A DNA stretch of 40,294 bases from Seminavis robusta (lineage: Eukaryota; Bacillariophyta; Bacillariophyceae; Naviculales; Naviculaceae), in NCBI GenBank assembly GCA_903772945.1, contig CAICTM010000992.1, forward strand, positions 1-40,294, in the 5' to 3' direction. This document shows positions 1-9,496 of the stretch, in pieces; the first letter of the stretch is position 1; every line of letters begins with the position of its first letter. Under the pieces are notes generated by a model. It was not told where the DNA came from. It saw nothing but the letters and a program-made list of their open reading frames with translations, and searched no databases. Made by a program: the position numbers and the translations under genes.

Positions 1-411
1 AAGCAAGGGCCGATTCCTGTGGAGCCAAACAACGAAAAAGTCAAAACCAAGCCAAAGCAACAATTAATCGCTCTCTATGAAAGCAAATATCAGGCGGTGG
101 AAGTGGAAGAAGGAACAAGTGAATGGACACCCGACAGGCAAGAAAGACTTGATCAGTTGGAAGCAGGTGAGGTCGTGGACTTGATCAACGATACCGAGAT
201 CAAGCGGGCGTATGAGTGAGAGGAGGAGTTCTTCGAGACTAGACTTCTGTCTTTGGATCCGACGCGAAGGAAGAGCATTCTGGCACGTGTTATGGCGAAA
301 GTTTCTTGCTTGGAATGGGACGCTGTGTTCCTTGGTCTATTGGATGATGCTGGAGGAGACAATGCTGGAGGAGACAATGATTCAATGGCAAGTACCGATA
401 CTAGTATTTAG
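1..411 (+). pseudogene. 3' end of a protein gene interrupted by an in-frame TGA
   Basis: The frame is open from the left edge and reads charged, helix-prone sequence (for example LIALYESKYQAVEVEEGTSE) to a TGA at 217-219. The same frame then continues with equally protein-like sequence (EEEFFETRLLSLDP, ILARVMAKVSCLEWDAVFLG) to TAG at 409-411. A 15-bp duplication near the end encodes a repeated AGGDN. Three explanations fit. It may be a recent nonsense mutation. It may be readthrough or selenocysteine, although I could not see a convincing SECIS downstream. Or a 60-nt intron at 216-275 (GTGAGA...AG) may remove the TGA and rejoin the frame. The family is not recognised and the 5' part lies outside the window. 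Confidence 0.5.
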
Positions 412-485
412 TAGTAGGCAGTTAACAACAAGATAAGTTTCTATAATAATTTAAAGTATGATTTGATATCATTCTGCTCCATTGC

Positions 486-974
486 TCAATTTTGTCCGAA
501 TACCGCCGTTTCAAATTCTGCGAAGAATCGCTTTCCTTGATCTTGTTTTTCGCCGCGAGGGCACACTATCTGAATGCTCCTCAGTCCACTCGGATCTGTG
601 ATGCCAACAAAATCTAGAAGCATGCCCCGGGCACTGCTGTTGACGCTTTCGAGACGACGGATGGTGATTGTTGCTTTATTCAAATGAAGTCCAATCTCGA
701 ACGAAACTGGTTGGCCAACAATGATTCGATCATCTCCAGCGGGGACTCCACCGGGCGGCATGAGATTTCCGTCAACCTTCAATCGATGACGATATTCAGA
801 GGCACAATCACCCAATATCTGGCGGGTGAGTGAAGGGGCGACAGCAACTTGAAAAGAAAAACTTCCCTGGACTCGCATTTCCGATCCATTGCGATAGACA
901 ACGTGCAGACTGCCTCGAGCCGTCACCTCTGCTGCCTGGTTTGGAGCTGGGTATGGGATTGTTTGGAATATCAT
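486..974 (-). CDS. hypothetical protein, 162 aa
   Basis: From the ATG at 974 the frame gives 162 residues and ends at 486. The open frame extends upstream to 1013 without another ATG. The translation looks coding: it has alternating hydrophobic/polar stretches (GSLHVVYRNGSEMRV, GSFSFQVAVAP, FEIGLHLNKATITIRRLE) that suggest a beta-rich fold. No signal peptide, membrane segment or known catalytic motif is visible. It is transcribed away from the gene starting at 1356, with about 380 bp between them. A 5' exon upstream cannot be excluded. No family is recognised. Confidence 0.45.
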   Translation of the reverse strand: MIFQTIPYPAPNQAAEVTARGSLHVVYRNGSEMRVQGSFSFQVAVAPSLTRQILGDCASEYRHRLKVDGNLMPPGGVPAGDDRIIVGQPVSFEIGLHLNKATITIRRLESVNSSARGMLLDFVGITDPSGLRSIQIVCPRGEKQDQGKRFFAEFETAVFGQN

Positions 975-1355
975 TGTCGAGTACAGTGAAGTTGAATCGA
1001 TTTTTAAAAGCACTAGAATCGTCCAAGCTGATCTGGAATCCCATCTTCTTCTTGGGTTCGGAGGAGTGTCAACACAAGATCGTTAACACAAGAGCAACTG
1101 GTTGTACATATCCGGTTGGAGCAAGCTCCACCATTCCCAGAACAATCCTTTAAGAAAGAATTCGATTTGGCACCTCTACTGGCAGCGCCGGTGTTGTAAA
1201 GATAGGGACGTAACCGTCTGCCAACGGGAAAGAAGATTCGGATACTCCGTTGCTCTTGTATCAATCGGAGAGGTTGATTGTTTTGGATCGATTCGAAGCT
1301 CATTATCCGGAGATTTTGCTTTCAGGAACAGGAACAGCAAAAGCAATCAATCAAG
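975..1355. other. divergent intergenic region
   Basis: About 380 bp separate two divergent starts, so promoters for both genes would have to lie here. Short open frames on both strands look non-coding in composition. I see no recognisable element. Confidence 0.35.
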
Positions 1356-2106
1356 ATGGTGTTCAAGCTAGCAATCCATTCATTCTCTCGGTCTGCCATG
1401 GGTATGCGTATTGTTGACATGACACAGGAGGCGTTGTTGGAGGAGATGGCCGCCGCCCTCGATCGTGCAGGAGAGGACGAGACGGTTGCCTTTCTCCACG
1501 GTGGTCCTCCATTTGCGAGATTTCCAATCCATGTTCAAGAGATGGTGTCTGAGCGTCCAGGTTAGTCCATGAGACTGCTTTGTGTGCTGCTGGTGGCGCT
1601 TCTTACTCACTTCTGCTTCTCTCGGGATCGACCCTTCAGGTGGAGGGTGGAACCTATCGGATCAAAACCTCCTCACCGGAAAACAGGTTGTTGTTGTTGT
1701 TGCTGCTGGTTTGCCCGGATTGTTTGGTACTGGTGTGGACAATCCTCCTTTGGTTGATCTGCCGGTTCCCATTGTGGTTGCTCCTGCTGCAGCTGTTGCA
1801 GCTGTCGCCGCCAACCTTCGAGCCAACCATCGAGGTCGAGCCTCCGCTCCAGTCCTCGCTGCCGCTCCAGTCGCCGCTCCTGCTCCAGTCGCCTCCGCTC
1901 CTGCCGCCGCAGTTCCTCCTCACCGTCGCCGTGGAGGAATGGACTCAGATGATGATGAGTTTGAAGAGATCCGCGTCATGATCAACAACCCTCCTCGACG
2001 CAGCCGTCGTGGACGCAACAATCGAAACAATAATCATCGTGAATCGGATGGATCGGACACTCCAGTTGTCGATGTCTCTGGTTCGGGTATGACACAAGAG
2101 TTCTAG
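1356..2106 (+). CDS. hypothetical protein with one intron and an Ala/Pro-rich middle
   Basis: Exon 1 (1356-1560) starts at an ATG in good context (aagATGG). A 79-nt GT-AG intron (1561-1639, GTTAGT...TTCAG, phase 1) joins it to exon 2 (1640-2106), giving MSERPG-GGWNLSDQNLLTG across the junction and about 223 residues in all. Exon 1 is acidic and helical (TQEALLEEMAAALDRAGED). Exon 2 has a short Val run from GTT repeats, an Ala/Pro/Val-rich segment, an acidic patch (MDSDDDEFEE), an Arg/Asn-rich basic tract (PPRRSRRGRNNRNNN) and the end GMTQEF. The basic tract could be a nuclear signal or nucleic-acid contact. No family is recognised. An in-frame ATG at 1278 gives a longer alternative start. Confidence 0.55.
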
Positions 2107-3502
2107 TCGCCATGGTGCCGAAACCAAGAAGCAAGAACGACAGCGCTGTTGTGGCAGTCAGTGCTTGCTGTTATCCTTCCCAGCATGGCGTTGTTGTCAG
2201 CGTTGTTGCCAAGCTGTTGCCATCTGAGTGTGTCTGCTGGTCTCTGCAGCACCTGGTGTACTAAAAATCCTATAGTAAAATATTGGGCGCTTCTCAGAAG
2301 AGCCGATTCAATTTGAACTAAAGTGCTGGGCAATATACGCGTATTTTGAAAAAAATCGTATTTTGCGTTTATACGTGTATCTCCTATCTCAACCATGAAC
2401 GGGGACTTTTACAACTTCCCAATTCATACGGCACGTCACCAAAAAATGCTTACAACGTCTGAATTGCCCCTGAACTGGAACAGACTAGTGTCACTAACCA
2501 GTGGCCGCTGAAGAGTTCGGTTATTGACATCGCCGTAGTAGCTCTCCGTGGTTCGGATCGGGGGAGATAACGGAAACAACCTTGCGGATTGCACAGCAAT
2601 CTTCAAGTCTCTCTGCTGTTTGCGGAACGTTTACGTTTCAGTGCCATGGACTTATTCAGCTCTTAATCAGCACTACTCTAGTCTAGATAGTATCTATAGC
2701 TGCGACAGATGAAGAAGAATCAAGTTTCACTCAAAAGATTGATCTTCAATGTCAATCTTTGCGCAGAACTCATTACTAGTAGTGGTTAGGACAATTCAGC
2801 TCCTTTACGATATCAACCAGTGACTGAGTGGTACACAAAATAACTACTCGTGTTGATTGATCATTCAGTCGGATCAATTATATATAATTAAAAAAGATGG
2901 TTATCGAGTTCATTCCCCTTCCCCAGAGCTCCGGTACAGCTATTAATACCGCTCGCTCCTGAACTCCTGTGAATACACGGAGAGTGCTTTCAAAATCTTC
3001 CCGATTCAATAGTACCGTACTCGTTCAAAGAAGACCAGCGCAGCAGGCCTTTCTGTGGTGGCCATTGAATTGGCATCACTGGTCTAAGACTATATGTAAG
3101 TATTAAATAAAAGCGATGTCTTTTTGCCGAACTTCTACCTTCTACCTGTACCGTACATGTAAGTACGGGAGCAAGTAACGGATTCTTGTAGTGCACCCGT
3201 ATATTGTACCGTACGTAGAAACTTCCTAGCTCCTAGTCCGGAGCACCTCTTTATAAACAGCTAGTTTTACGATTTTAAGTGATGTCTTGAAGCTGGTTAA
3301 CGTTCATTAAGTTTGAACCGTTGAACGATTCAAAGCAACAAAGGCCTTTCACATGCGGCGAATGAATTGACACCATCCGAGATTCTCGAGAGGGTATCGA
3401 AGTACCAGCATTTAAATCTTCTTTGATTTAACAAATACTAGAGTGAGCACAGAGCTATTAATCAACTTCCTAGACTACCGCTATTTACCAACTCTCTACT
3501 CA

Positions 3503-3550
3503 GTACTCCGGAGTACAGTAGTTCGTTTCTTGAGTACAACGGAGTACTCC
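3503..3550. repeat. cluster of perfect short palindromes (GTACTCC/GGAGTAC)
   Basis: A 14-bp perfect palindrome GTACTCCGGAGTAC lies at 3503-3516. A second, GGAGTACTCC, lies at 3541-3550, with a further gagtac between them. Such short palindromes recur in intergenic parts of this window, so a specific regulatory role is only a guess. Confidence 0.6.
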
Positions 3551-3720
3551 GAGTACGGTGGTGATGCTTGATCAGACCTTCTGTGTGCTTTTGCATTCCG
3601 AATGTCGAGTTGAGCTGTGTTTTACCTTGCCAGAATGGTTAGGAAGCGTACGGGTGGTCCATGTACTATTATTAATACTAGAAGTAGTACGGTTCGTTAG
3701 TTTTCAGAGCCGGCCTAGAT

Positions 3721-3740
3721 AGTCTCAGACAGTCTCAGAC
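3721..3740. repeat. two exact tandem copies of AGTCTCAGAC
   Basis: Two identical 10-bp units lie back to back about 200 bp upstream of the ATG at 3942. They could be a direct-repeat factor site or simple slippage. Confidence 0.7.
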
Positions 3741-3941
3741 CAACAACGGCAGAACCGCACACCGTTTCCATGAACTTTTTGATTGTTGCCGTCACCGAAC
3801 TATACGGGTGAGCTCCTGCAATACATATCAGCAGTTCTCTCTTGTCGCCGACATAGTATCGGATCACCAAGCATCAACAACGCATCAAGCAGGTTCGATT
3901 CCATTGCTTTGATTCTGCAATACAGTAGACTAGGTAAGACA

Positions 3942-5198
3942 ATGAACCACAACAACCAGCTCCAAGTGCAGAGGGAGGAGACGAGCTCTGGGGTGAAGTA
4001 TTACTACAGCGGCAAATGGATTACGGAAGAAGAGGTTTATGTGGAGGCCCTGGCAAAGGAGTTTCGCGATGGGACCCTCGAGATCCCAAATGAGACGAGC
4101 CTAAGGACCTTCCTGTCGGACAAGCTCCAGTGCAGGGCCAAGCGCATCACCAAGAAGTTCGAAAACACGGGTTACAGAGGTGCTCAGTCCTTCAAGCGCA
4201 ACCTGCATATGTCCGAACAAGAGAGGAAGACCCGGTTGAAGGCTCTGGCTGCCCTCGAAGACAAAATGCACGAGAGTCGAAGCCTCACCCTGTTTTGTCA
4301 GGATAAGGCAAACACCAAGAAGAAGGCAAAGGCACAGGCGTCGTCGAAGGACACCAAGAAGAAGAAGAAGACCGCGTCCACGAAGGCTACCGGTCTAGAT
4401 ACCGTTAGTACGTCTGATCCCGCCGTTTCTGCTCCTGGTGCGGTTGCTGCTCCTGCTGCTGCGGCTCCTACTGTGGCATTGGAAGCGGTTCCTTCAGCTC
4501 CGGTGGTACAGCAAGGTGCTTTCAGGAGGACATCGAGTCCTTCTTCATTGTCCCAACTCTCCATGCATCACCACCAAGGTCTCAGTCGCCCTGATCTCGC
4601 TGCTTCTGTGGCGGCTTCGCTTGGAGTGGCTCGTCCAACTGTCACTCCACCAGTCCAACAAGACATTGCTGTTGAGATCTCGAACAATCACGCTGCCATC
4701 CTGGCTCAGATCTCCAGTGCTCGTCGTGCCACCATTCTTAACAATGAATTCCGCCAACAGCGAGCAAATACCATCATTGCCCAGCAGCAGGCAAGGCTTC
4801 AGCTCCAACAGCAAGCTTCGTATTCGCAGTCTCCTTTGCTCCGACGGCTTCAGGGGCAGCCAAGCCTTGACGCAGGCCTGTCCGATTTGCTAAACTCCCA
4901 GTTTGTTCTCAACACCAGTAGTGGACGATCTACCCTTGCTGCTCCTGCCCGCGCTGGTTCTCTCCACAGCGCCTTGCTTGCACCAGCTAGTAGTAGTACC
5001 ATTGGGAACCAGTTCGTGCTCAACCGCACTAATCAGGATTCGATTCTAGAAAGCCGTGCTCTGGCCGCTCTTTGTTCCGAGGTCGCCACTACACACCTTC
5101 AACACGAACGACTCAAGCGCCTCTTGCAAGCTTCCAACAGTCCGACATCATGGGAGGATGCACAGCAGGGCGCACCCAAACGATCGAGAAGCTTCTAA
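3942..5198 (+). CDS. probable nuclear protein with a short conserved N-terminal domain and Ala/Gln-rich body
   Basis: The first ATG of the frame is at 3942 and gives 418 residues; the frame is open upstream to 3783 but without an ATG. Residues about 20-90 form a compact domain (KWITEEEVYVEALAKEF, then LRTFLSDKLQCRAKRITKKF) that resembles a short domain I associate with many stramenopile unknown proteins; I do not assign it a Pfam name. Residues about 125-150 are very Lys-rich (DTKKKKKTAS) and look like a nuclear localisation signal. The rest is Ala/Pro, then Gln/Leu-rich (AQQQARLQLQQQ), as often seen in transcription-related proteins. There is no membrane segment or intron. A nuclear regulatory role is inference. 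Confidence 0.75.
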   Translation: MNHNNQLQVQREETSSGVKYYYSGKWITEEEVYVEALAKEFRDGTLEIPNETSLRTFLSDKLQCRAKRITKKFENTGYRGAQSFKRNLHMSEQERKTRLKALAALEDKMHESRSLTLFCQDKANTKKKAKAQASSKDTKKKKKTASTKATGLDTVSTSDPAVSAPGAVAAPAAAAPTVALEAVPSAPVVQQGAFRRTSSPSSLSQLSMHHHQGLSRPDLAASVAASLGVARPTVTPPVQQDIAVEISNNHAAILAQISSARRATILNNEFRQQRANTIIAQQQARLQLQQQASYSQSPLLRRLQGQPSLDAGLSDLLNSQFVLNTSSGRSTLAAPARAGSLHSALLAPASSSTIGNQFVLNRTNQDSILESRALAALCSEVATTHLQHERLKRLLQASNSPTSWEDAQQGAPKRSRSF

Positions 5199-6158
5199 AC
5201 CTTCAATAGTAAGATGGTATCGTATGACGTGCATGCACAAGCGACCGAGACCATTTGTCCTCGTCCTCTAAAGAAACCAATACGTACATGGACTTACATT
5301 TTATAAATAGTATCATACACATCAAGCCTGTCTGTCTAGCTGCCAGCTATAGTTGGCTCTAGCTACTTTTAGCTAGCTAGGTAGCCATCTTTCATACTAC
5401 TCGTACAAATACGGTAGCTAGCCTGACGACTGGCTTTCTAGCTACTAGCTGTCGGTAGGCCGGTACTACTAGCTGGCTACGGTAGTAGGCAACAGATCCA
5501 AGGACAGCTTTGTACAGCTTTGTACAGCTTCAGGCGGTGTGCAGCTGACTGACTTTTTCGAAGAAGATTTCATCTGTTCTTTTTCTTCCGAGGTTCGCGG
5601 TTCCGAAAAAGGAAAGCGGTGGTCATTTCGAAAAATGACGGGATCCCTTGGGAAATAAAGAAATTGATTGATGGACGGCTCAAGGGCAGGGTATCGTACG
5701 TACCCGTATTGCCCTCGTCAGAAAGATGACACGGTTGTGCCTTCGGTTCTGATTGTGACGTCTTGATGGTGATTTGATTTATTTGATTGCATTAGTCTTG
5801 CCTATTCGTCACTCGAGTGGAACCAAGTGCCACATCATCAAGCCTTGTCAAAAACTGTCTCGGTAGTCTAGATAAACCTAAAGACTGGTAACACGCTAGC
5901 TCTGGCTACTAGCTAGCTAGCAAGCTACTGTAGTGCACCTCTAGAGCTAGCTCTCATTCAATTACGCTGAAAGGATTCAATCATTCTCTTGCCTTCTATT
6001 GTTAACCCTTTTTAGGTCTTGGCAACCCAGCCCATATGGTAGATTACTCTTCCGCACCACACGTCTTCCTCTACCGGTCCTGCACTTCATGGTTGTCTAG
6101 CTACTACGGGTAGCTAGGCGAGTGACAGTCCACACAATACGGTACAACCAATTGAGTG
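5199..6158. other. intergenic region between convergent genes
   Basis: This holds the 3' flanks of the genes at 3942-5198 (+) and 6159-7355 (-). It is rich in AGCTAG-type palindromes at about 5320-5480 and 5900-5950. It also contains a 12-bp tandem (TTGTACAGCT-like) near 5508-5530 and a small hairpin at 5622-5639. No coding frame is convincing. Confidence 0.5.
5622..5639. repeat. perfect 7-bp stem hairpin with CGAA loop
   Basis: GTCATTT pairs with AAATGAC around the loop CGAA. It lies between two convergent genes, so it could act in transcript 3' ends; no direct evidence supports that. Confidence 0.55.
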
Positions 6159-7355
6159 CTATGATAAGTGTCTTACAGAGAGTATCCAGAGCAGTATGAC
6201 CCCAAAGGACGCCACGAGCGTCGCTATCACCATCAACCAATGATTGTCATCCCATATCCTCGCAGCTGTTGTAGTGGTAGTAGTTGGTTGAGTGCCATGT
6301 GTTCGATACTGCAAGACCAAGTCATCAATGGCAGAGACCGTCCCCGCCTTGTGCAACAATTCCTGCAAAATCCGTATCTTGTCCTGTGGGTGGAACGCCT
6401 TGGCGTGGATACAACTGGTCCGTAAACGAGAGAATTTGTCGGGTCCAATGACCATGGTCTTGTTCATTGTTTGTTTGTGTTTTGTGTGTGTGAAACCAAA
6501 TTCTCGTGCATAGTACAATTCGGCCACACACCAGGCTCTCGAATACAAATCGACTTTGCGGTTGCGTACGACGACAAACCAAGAGGCTGCCTGAAGCGCT
6601 TGTACAAAGGGTGATTGCGGAAGTGGTACTTGTGATACTTGTTCTTGTACAATTTTATGTGTCCCTTGTCGTAGGGCAAAGGCACAAATCCACAGATTGG
6701 GCTTGTCGGTAAAAGGAGCAAATGCGGTAGTGATGGATTGGACAAAGTCGGCAAAGGGTTCGTCCCAACAATGCGTAATAAAGGCATCTACACGGAGTCC
6801 TTGTGGATTGAGCGTGCGTGCATACGACGTTTGGAAGGCTTGGCATTTTGGTTGAATGATGGATTCATTGATATGGCGCATGGTCATGCGACTATATCTC
6901 CAGGAAGAATATCGTTTTCGGGCAATGGCGTCCACTTGCAGTAGTTGATCAAAGGAAATGGCCCACATGCCGGGATGGTTCCTTGGTAACTCAGTACACG
7001 TAGTACTAGTACCGGTACATGTAGTATCACCAGTTGTACTACTAGTGTTGGAATACAATGGAAGTTCTTCTTGTTCTTCTGCCAAGAGCTCCCCACTGCT
7101 TCCATACAGCTTCTTGTCACTCAACAGTCTCCGAATGGAGCATGGTTCTGCTGATGACGCTTTGGTATGTAAACTGGACTTGCTGATCGTAGTAGAGATT
7201 GGAAGACTGTCATTGGATGACGATGCTGCTGCTTGCAGTCCTAGAGTAAACACAAATTCCAACATCGAACAACCATCGTCTCTGCCTCGAGATCTGTCTC
7301 CACTCTTCTTTCCTTCTCTTTCGCCAGTTTGATTCCGACGAAGTTGAGACCACAT
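6159..7355 (-). CDS. TIR-like-fold protein with C-terminal membrane anchor
   Basis: The first ATG at 7355 gives 398 residues. The frame is open and protein-like up to about 7547 (EARCTQLLLHCCCC) without an ATG, so an extra 5' exon is possible. The N-terminal part is Ser/Thr-rich. The conserved core reads VDAFITHCWDEPFADFV, LWICAFALRQG, ASWFVVVRNRKVDLYSRAWCVAELYYA. This strand-helix pattern (FxTHxW, W-I-C-x-F-x-x-Q, R-A-W-C-x-x-E) occurs in a protist family with a TIR-like Rossmann fold. An ATP-independent scaffold role or nucleotide use cannot be told apart here. A hydrophobic segment at the extreme C-terminus (NHWLMVIATLVASFGVILLW) with a six-residue tail suggests a tail-anchored protein. 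Confidence 0.75.
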   Translation of the reverse strand: MWSQLRRNQTGEREGKKSGDRSRGRDDGCSMLEFVFTLGLQAAASSSNDSLPISTTISKSSLHTKASSAEPCSIRRLLSDKKLYGSSGELLAEEQEELPLYSNTSSTTGDTTCTGTSTTCTELPRNHPGMWAISFDQLLQVDAIARKRYSSWRYSRMTMRHINESIIQPKCQAFQTSYARTLNPQGLRVDAFITHCWDEPFADFVQSITTAFAPFTDKPNLWICAFALRQGTHKIVQEQVSQVPLPQSPFVQALQAASWFVVVRNRKVDLYSRAWCVAELYYAREFGFTHTKHKQTMNKTMVIGPDKFSRLRTSCIHAKAFHPQDKIRILQELLHKAGTVSAIDDLVLQYRTHGTQPTTTTTTAARIWDDNHWLMVIATLVASFGVILLWILSVRHLS

Positions 7356-8118
7356 GACAGCATGCAACCAATCACAGGGATCAATAGCCTCCAGCACAAC
7401 ACAACAACAACAATGCAACAACAATTGTGTGCACCGTGCCTCTTCGGTTTGAATCGTGGCTGGTTTCAGGGCCAAAGCGCACGCCGCTGCGGTCGGAACA
7501 GATCTTTTCCGACCACCTGATTTTAAGAAAGCAGCCGTTCCTCCCAACCTGCCGACCTCTGCAACCCGGAATCGATCCAGTGACAGTCCTCAAAGGCACC
7601 CGCAGGGAATCAAATGCCAAGACCATCTTTTATCTTTTATGTCATCGAGGCGTCTAGCTAGTAGAGTAAGGCAGGGAGGTTATCATTTAGTTCATATCAC
7701 TTGGTGTACTCTGTAGGAATTTTCCCCCTTGCCTCCTTTCCCCTTGGGACTCCCTTTGGAACAACCCCACTGCACTGACTTGCAAGAAAACTGCTACTAG
7801 TACCTTTTTCCAAGTAAAAATTAATTGGCAGCCATATATACGCTCGGGACTCGTTTGGAACAACCCCGCCGACCTGCAACAGGTTTCTTACATGGAGAAG
7901 AACACTGCTACCTTTTCCAAGTAAAAATTAATTGGCAGTCATATGCACTCACTTCTTCATCAGTTTGGGATGGCTCCTGGGAGGAGAAATTCAATTGCCG
8001 CAAATCAAAGGTCTTGGGTGTATTTCTCTGCCTACAAACGAGCTAGCTACGGTACTACTGGCCTGATAACAAAGTCGACTATATGCAATTTCCCCCCTGT
8101 GCATGCTCAGCTAGTGAA
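7356..8118. other. intergenic region with a local duplication
   Basis: Apart from a possible 5' extension of the minus-strand gene (to about 7547), no gene is seen. An approximately 95-bp stretch is duplicated in tandem (7745-7943). Positions about 8000-8118 are the 3' flank of the CRAL-TRIO gene and are similar to the flanks of its relatives near 14.83 and 16.7 kb. Confidence 0.5.
7745..7943. repeat. imperfect tandem duplication, about 95 bp per copy
   Basis: Copy 1 (about 7745-7836) and copy 2 (about 7845-7943) share the blocks TTTGGAACAACCCC, ACTGCTA, CCTTTTTCCAAG/CCTTTTCCAAG and AAAAATTAATTGGCAG in the same order. They differ by small indels in the middle. Neither copy is coding. Confidence 0.75.
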
Positions 8119-9030
8119 TCACATCTGATCATTCTGGTTTGTAACTACCCGATGTACCTCCTCTAGAGTCATGACCTGCAGAGCTGCCTCTAGCAAGCAA
8201 AATTCAATCTCATTCTTTTTCCGAAGTGTCAGGAATTCGTGGACGTGGCTGACCATTCTCTGTCTTCCCGCTTCTTCTGTTGGCATTTTGTACAGTCCAT
8301 CAATGCGGCGTCCTTCATAACCTGGAACTTGATATCCCAAATGATATTTGCCTCTTTGATCGGCCCGCAAAAATCTCTTGAACAAGGCCCACCACATGTT
8401 GATTACTGTGGATGTATTGAGCACAAACACGTTCTTTTCCTTTTTGGGGTATGATTTGAAAAGGTGATGCCCCGATTTTTCAAACAGCTCTGGATCAAAG
8501 GATGCCATTGTTGTCCCCTCACATTCACAAACCATAGTAAACCCTTGACGAATGGCCATAAAGTTTGGATACAGACTGGTCCAATAGTAATAATGGCCAG
8601 CCATATAAACCCTCAAGTCTTCATCTGTTCGGATTTGTTCCTTGGGGAGAAGCTTTGCAATATCAATGGCTACTGAATAGCTTTCTTGTAACGGCAGATG
8701 ATCCACACCAAGCAACAGCCCAGGGCACATGATGGAAAAATTGTGAAGGAAATTGGCTCCCTCTTCGGGAGTGTTGTTGATTTTGTATTCTTGTCGAAAA
8801 CATTGCATCAAGTAGACACGCTCCAGAACTTGTTCTACAGTTTCATTCAGGTTTGTGAGGGCATACTGAACATACTCAAAATCGGATCGGTTCTGAATTC
8901 TTTCGTCCTGCTCAACGTTGGCCATGACGTTGATGGCCCTGGCAATTTCCTCCCGAGTGAGCTGCATCAAGGGATCGATAGGTTTTGCCTTGATGACATT
9001 GAGGCTTTGTTCCAGTTGTTCTCGATCCAT
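8119..9030 (-). CDS. CRAL-TRIO (Sec14-like) lipid-binding domain protein, copy A
   Basis: The protein has 303 residues from the ATG at 9030 (ccATGGat context; the start matches paralogue B). The N-terminal helical part (DREQLEQSLNVIKAKPIDP) resembles a CRAL-TRIO N domain. The lipid-binding core includes GLLLGVDHLPLQESYSVA, FMAIRQGFTMVCECEGTTM, HHLFKSYPKKEKNVFVLNTS and INMWWALFKRF. CRAL-TRIO/Sec14 proteins carry phosphoinositides, tocopherol, retinoids or other small lipids between membranes; the ligand here is unknown. There is no signal peptide or membrane segment, so it is probably cytosolic. It is about 75-80% similar by eye to copy B, lies in the opposite orientation, and shares 5' and 3' untranslated similarity with it. 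Confidence 0.85.
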   Translation of the reverse strand: MDREQLEQSLNVIKAKPIDPLMQLTREEIARAINVMANVEQDERIQNRSDFEYVQYALTNLNETVEQVLERVYLMQCFRQEYKINNTPEEGANFLHNFSIMCPGLLLGVDHLPLQESYSVAIDIAKLLPKEQIRTDEDLRVYMAGHYYYWTSLYPNFMAIRQGFTMVCECEGTTMASFDPELFEKSGHHLFKSYPKKEKNVFVLNTSTVINMWWALFKRFLRADQRGKYHLGYQVPGYEGRRIDGLYKMPTEEAGRQRMVSHVHEFLTLRKKNEIEFCLLEAALQVMTLEEVHRVVTNQNDQM

Positions 9031-9496
9031 GGTCTCTATTGTACGATAGCTAGGTTGCACGTTATTGTGGGTGCTGCTTGCGGAATGTGGCTTGCTACAA
9101 TGTTGGGTCAAATCGAGTGATGGTGTGACAGCAGCTAACTAGACCAGGCTTCCCCGGATGCCTCGAGATCTCCACTCTCCACGCGAGCTTGCTGGGGCAC
9201 CCTGTGCTGGGTTCGTATTCGCTTTCTGTGAGGTTTCAGCATGCAATCAATTTCCACGCAGAGACACTCAAGGCCTCACCGTGTTTTGACACCGTCAGTC
9301 TTTGAATGCGCACCGTACCAAGCACTGCCTTGCCTTTCATATTCTTCGCTAAGGCTTGATTGCAAGTGCTGCCAAGGATAAAAGGTGAGAAAAACTATCA
9401 TGTAATTTTATAGTACATGTACCAGGTACAGGGTTCGATAGCAGTGTAATAGCTGGAAGTTGGACTCCACTCGTCCGAGCAACCCTGTCAAGAATG
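9031..9496. other. intergenic, 5' flank of CRAL-TRIO copy A
   Basis: No convincing coding frame is present. The promoter of copy A is expected here. The 20 or so bases before the start (acaatagagacc) resemble those before copy B. Confidence 0.4.

Larger units (their letters stand above)
2107..3941. other. long intergenic region without a supported gene
   Basis: About 1.8 kb carry only short, non-protein-like frames. The stretch is AT-richer than its flanks and holds many short palindromes (GTACCGTAC-like, CCGGAGTAC-like). The last roughly 200 bp, with a 10-bp tandem repeat at 3721-3740, should contain the promoter and 5' UTR of the gene at 3942. I see no RNA gene. Confidence 0.5.

Noticed and set aside
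412..485. SECIS element for the TGA at 217
   Set aside because: ATGA and GA pieces exist, but I found no stem with the AA-loop and quartet arrangement.
1013..1303. 96-residue minus-strand frame before the gene at 486-974
   Set aside because: Cys/Ser/Arg-rich shadow-like translation; no splice that joins it sensibly to the downstream gene could be found.
3890..3907. GGTTCGATTCC, a perfect tRNA B-box/T-arm motif
   Set aside because: No matching acceptor stem, D-arm or anticodon arm upstream; it lies in the leader of the gene at 3942.
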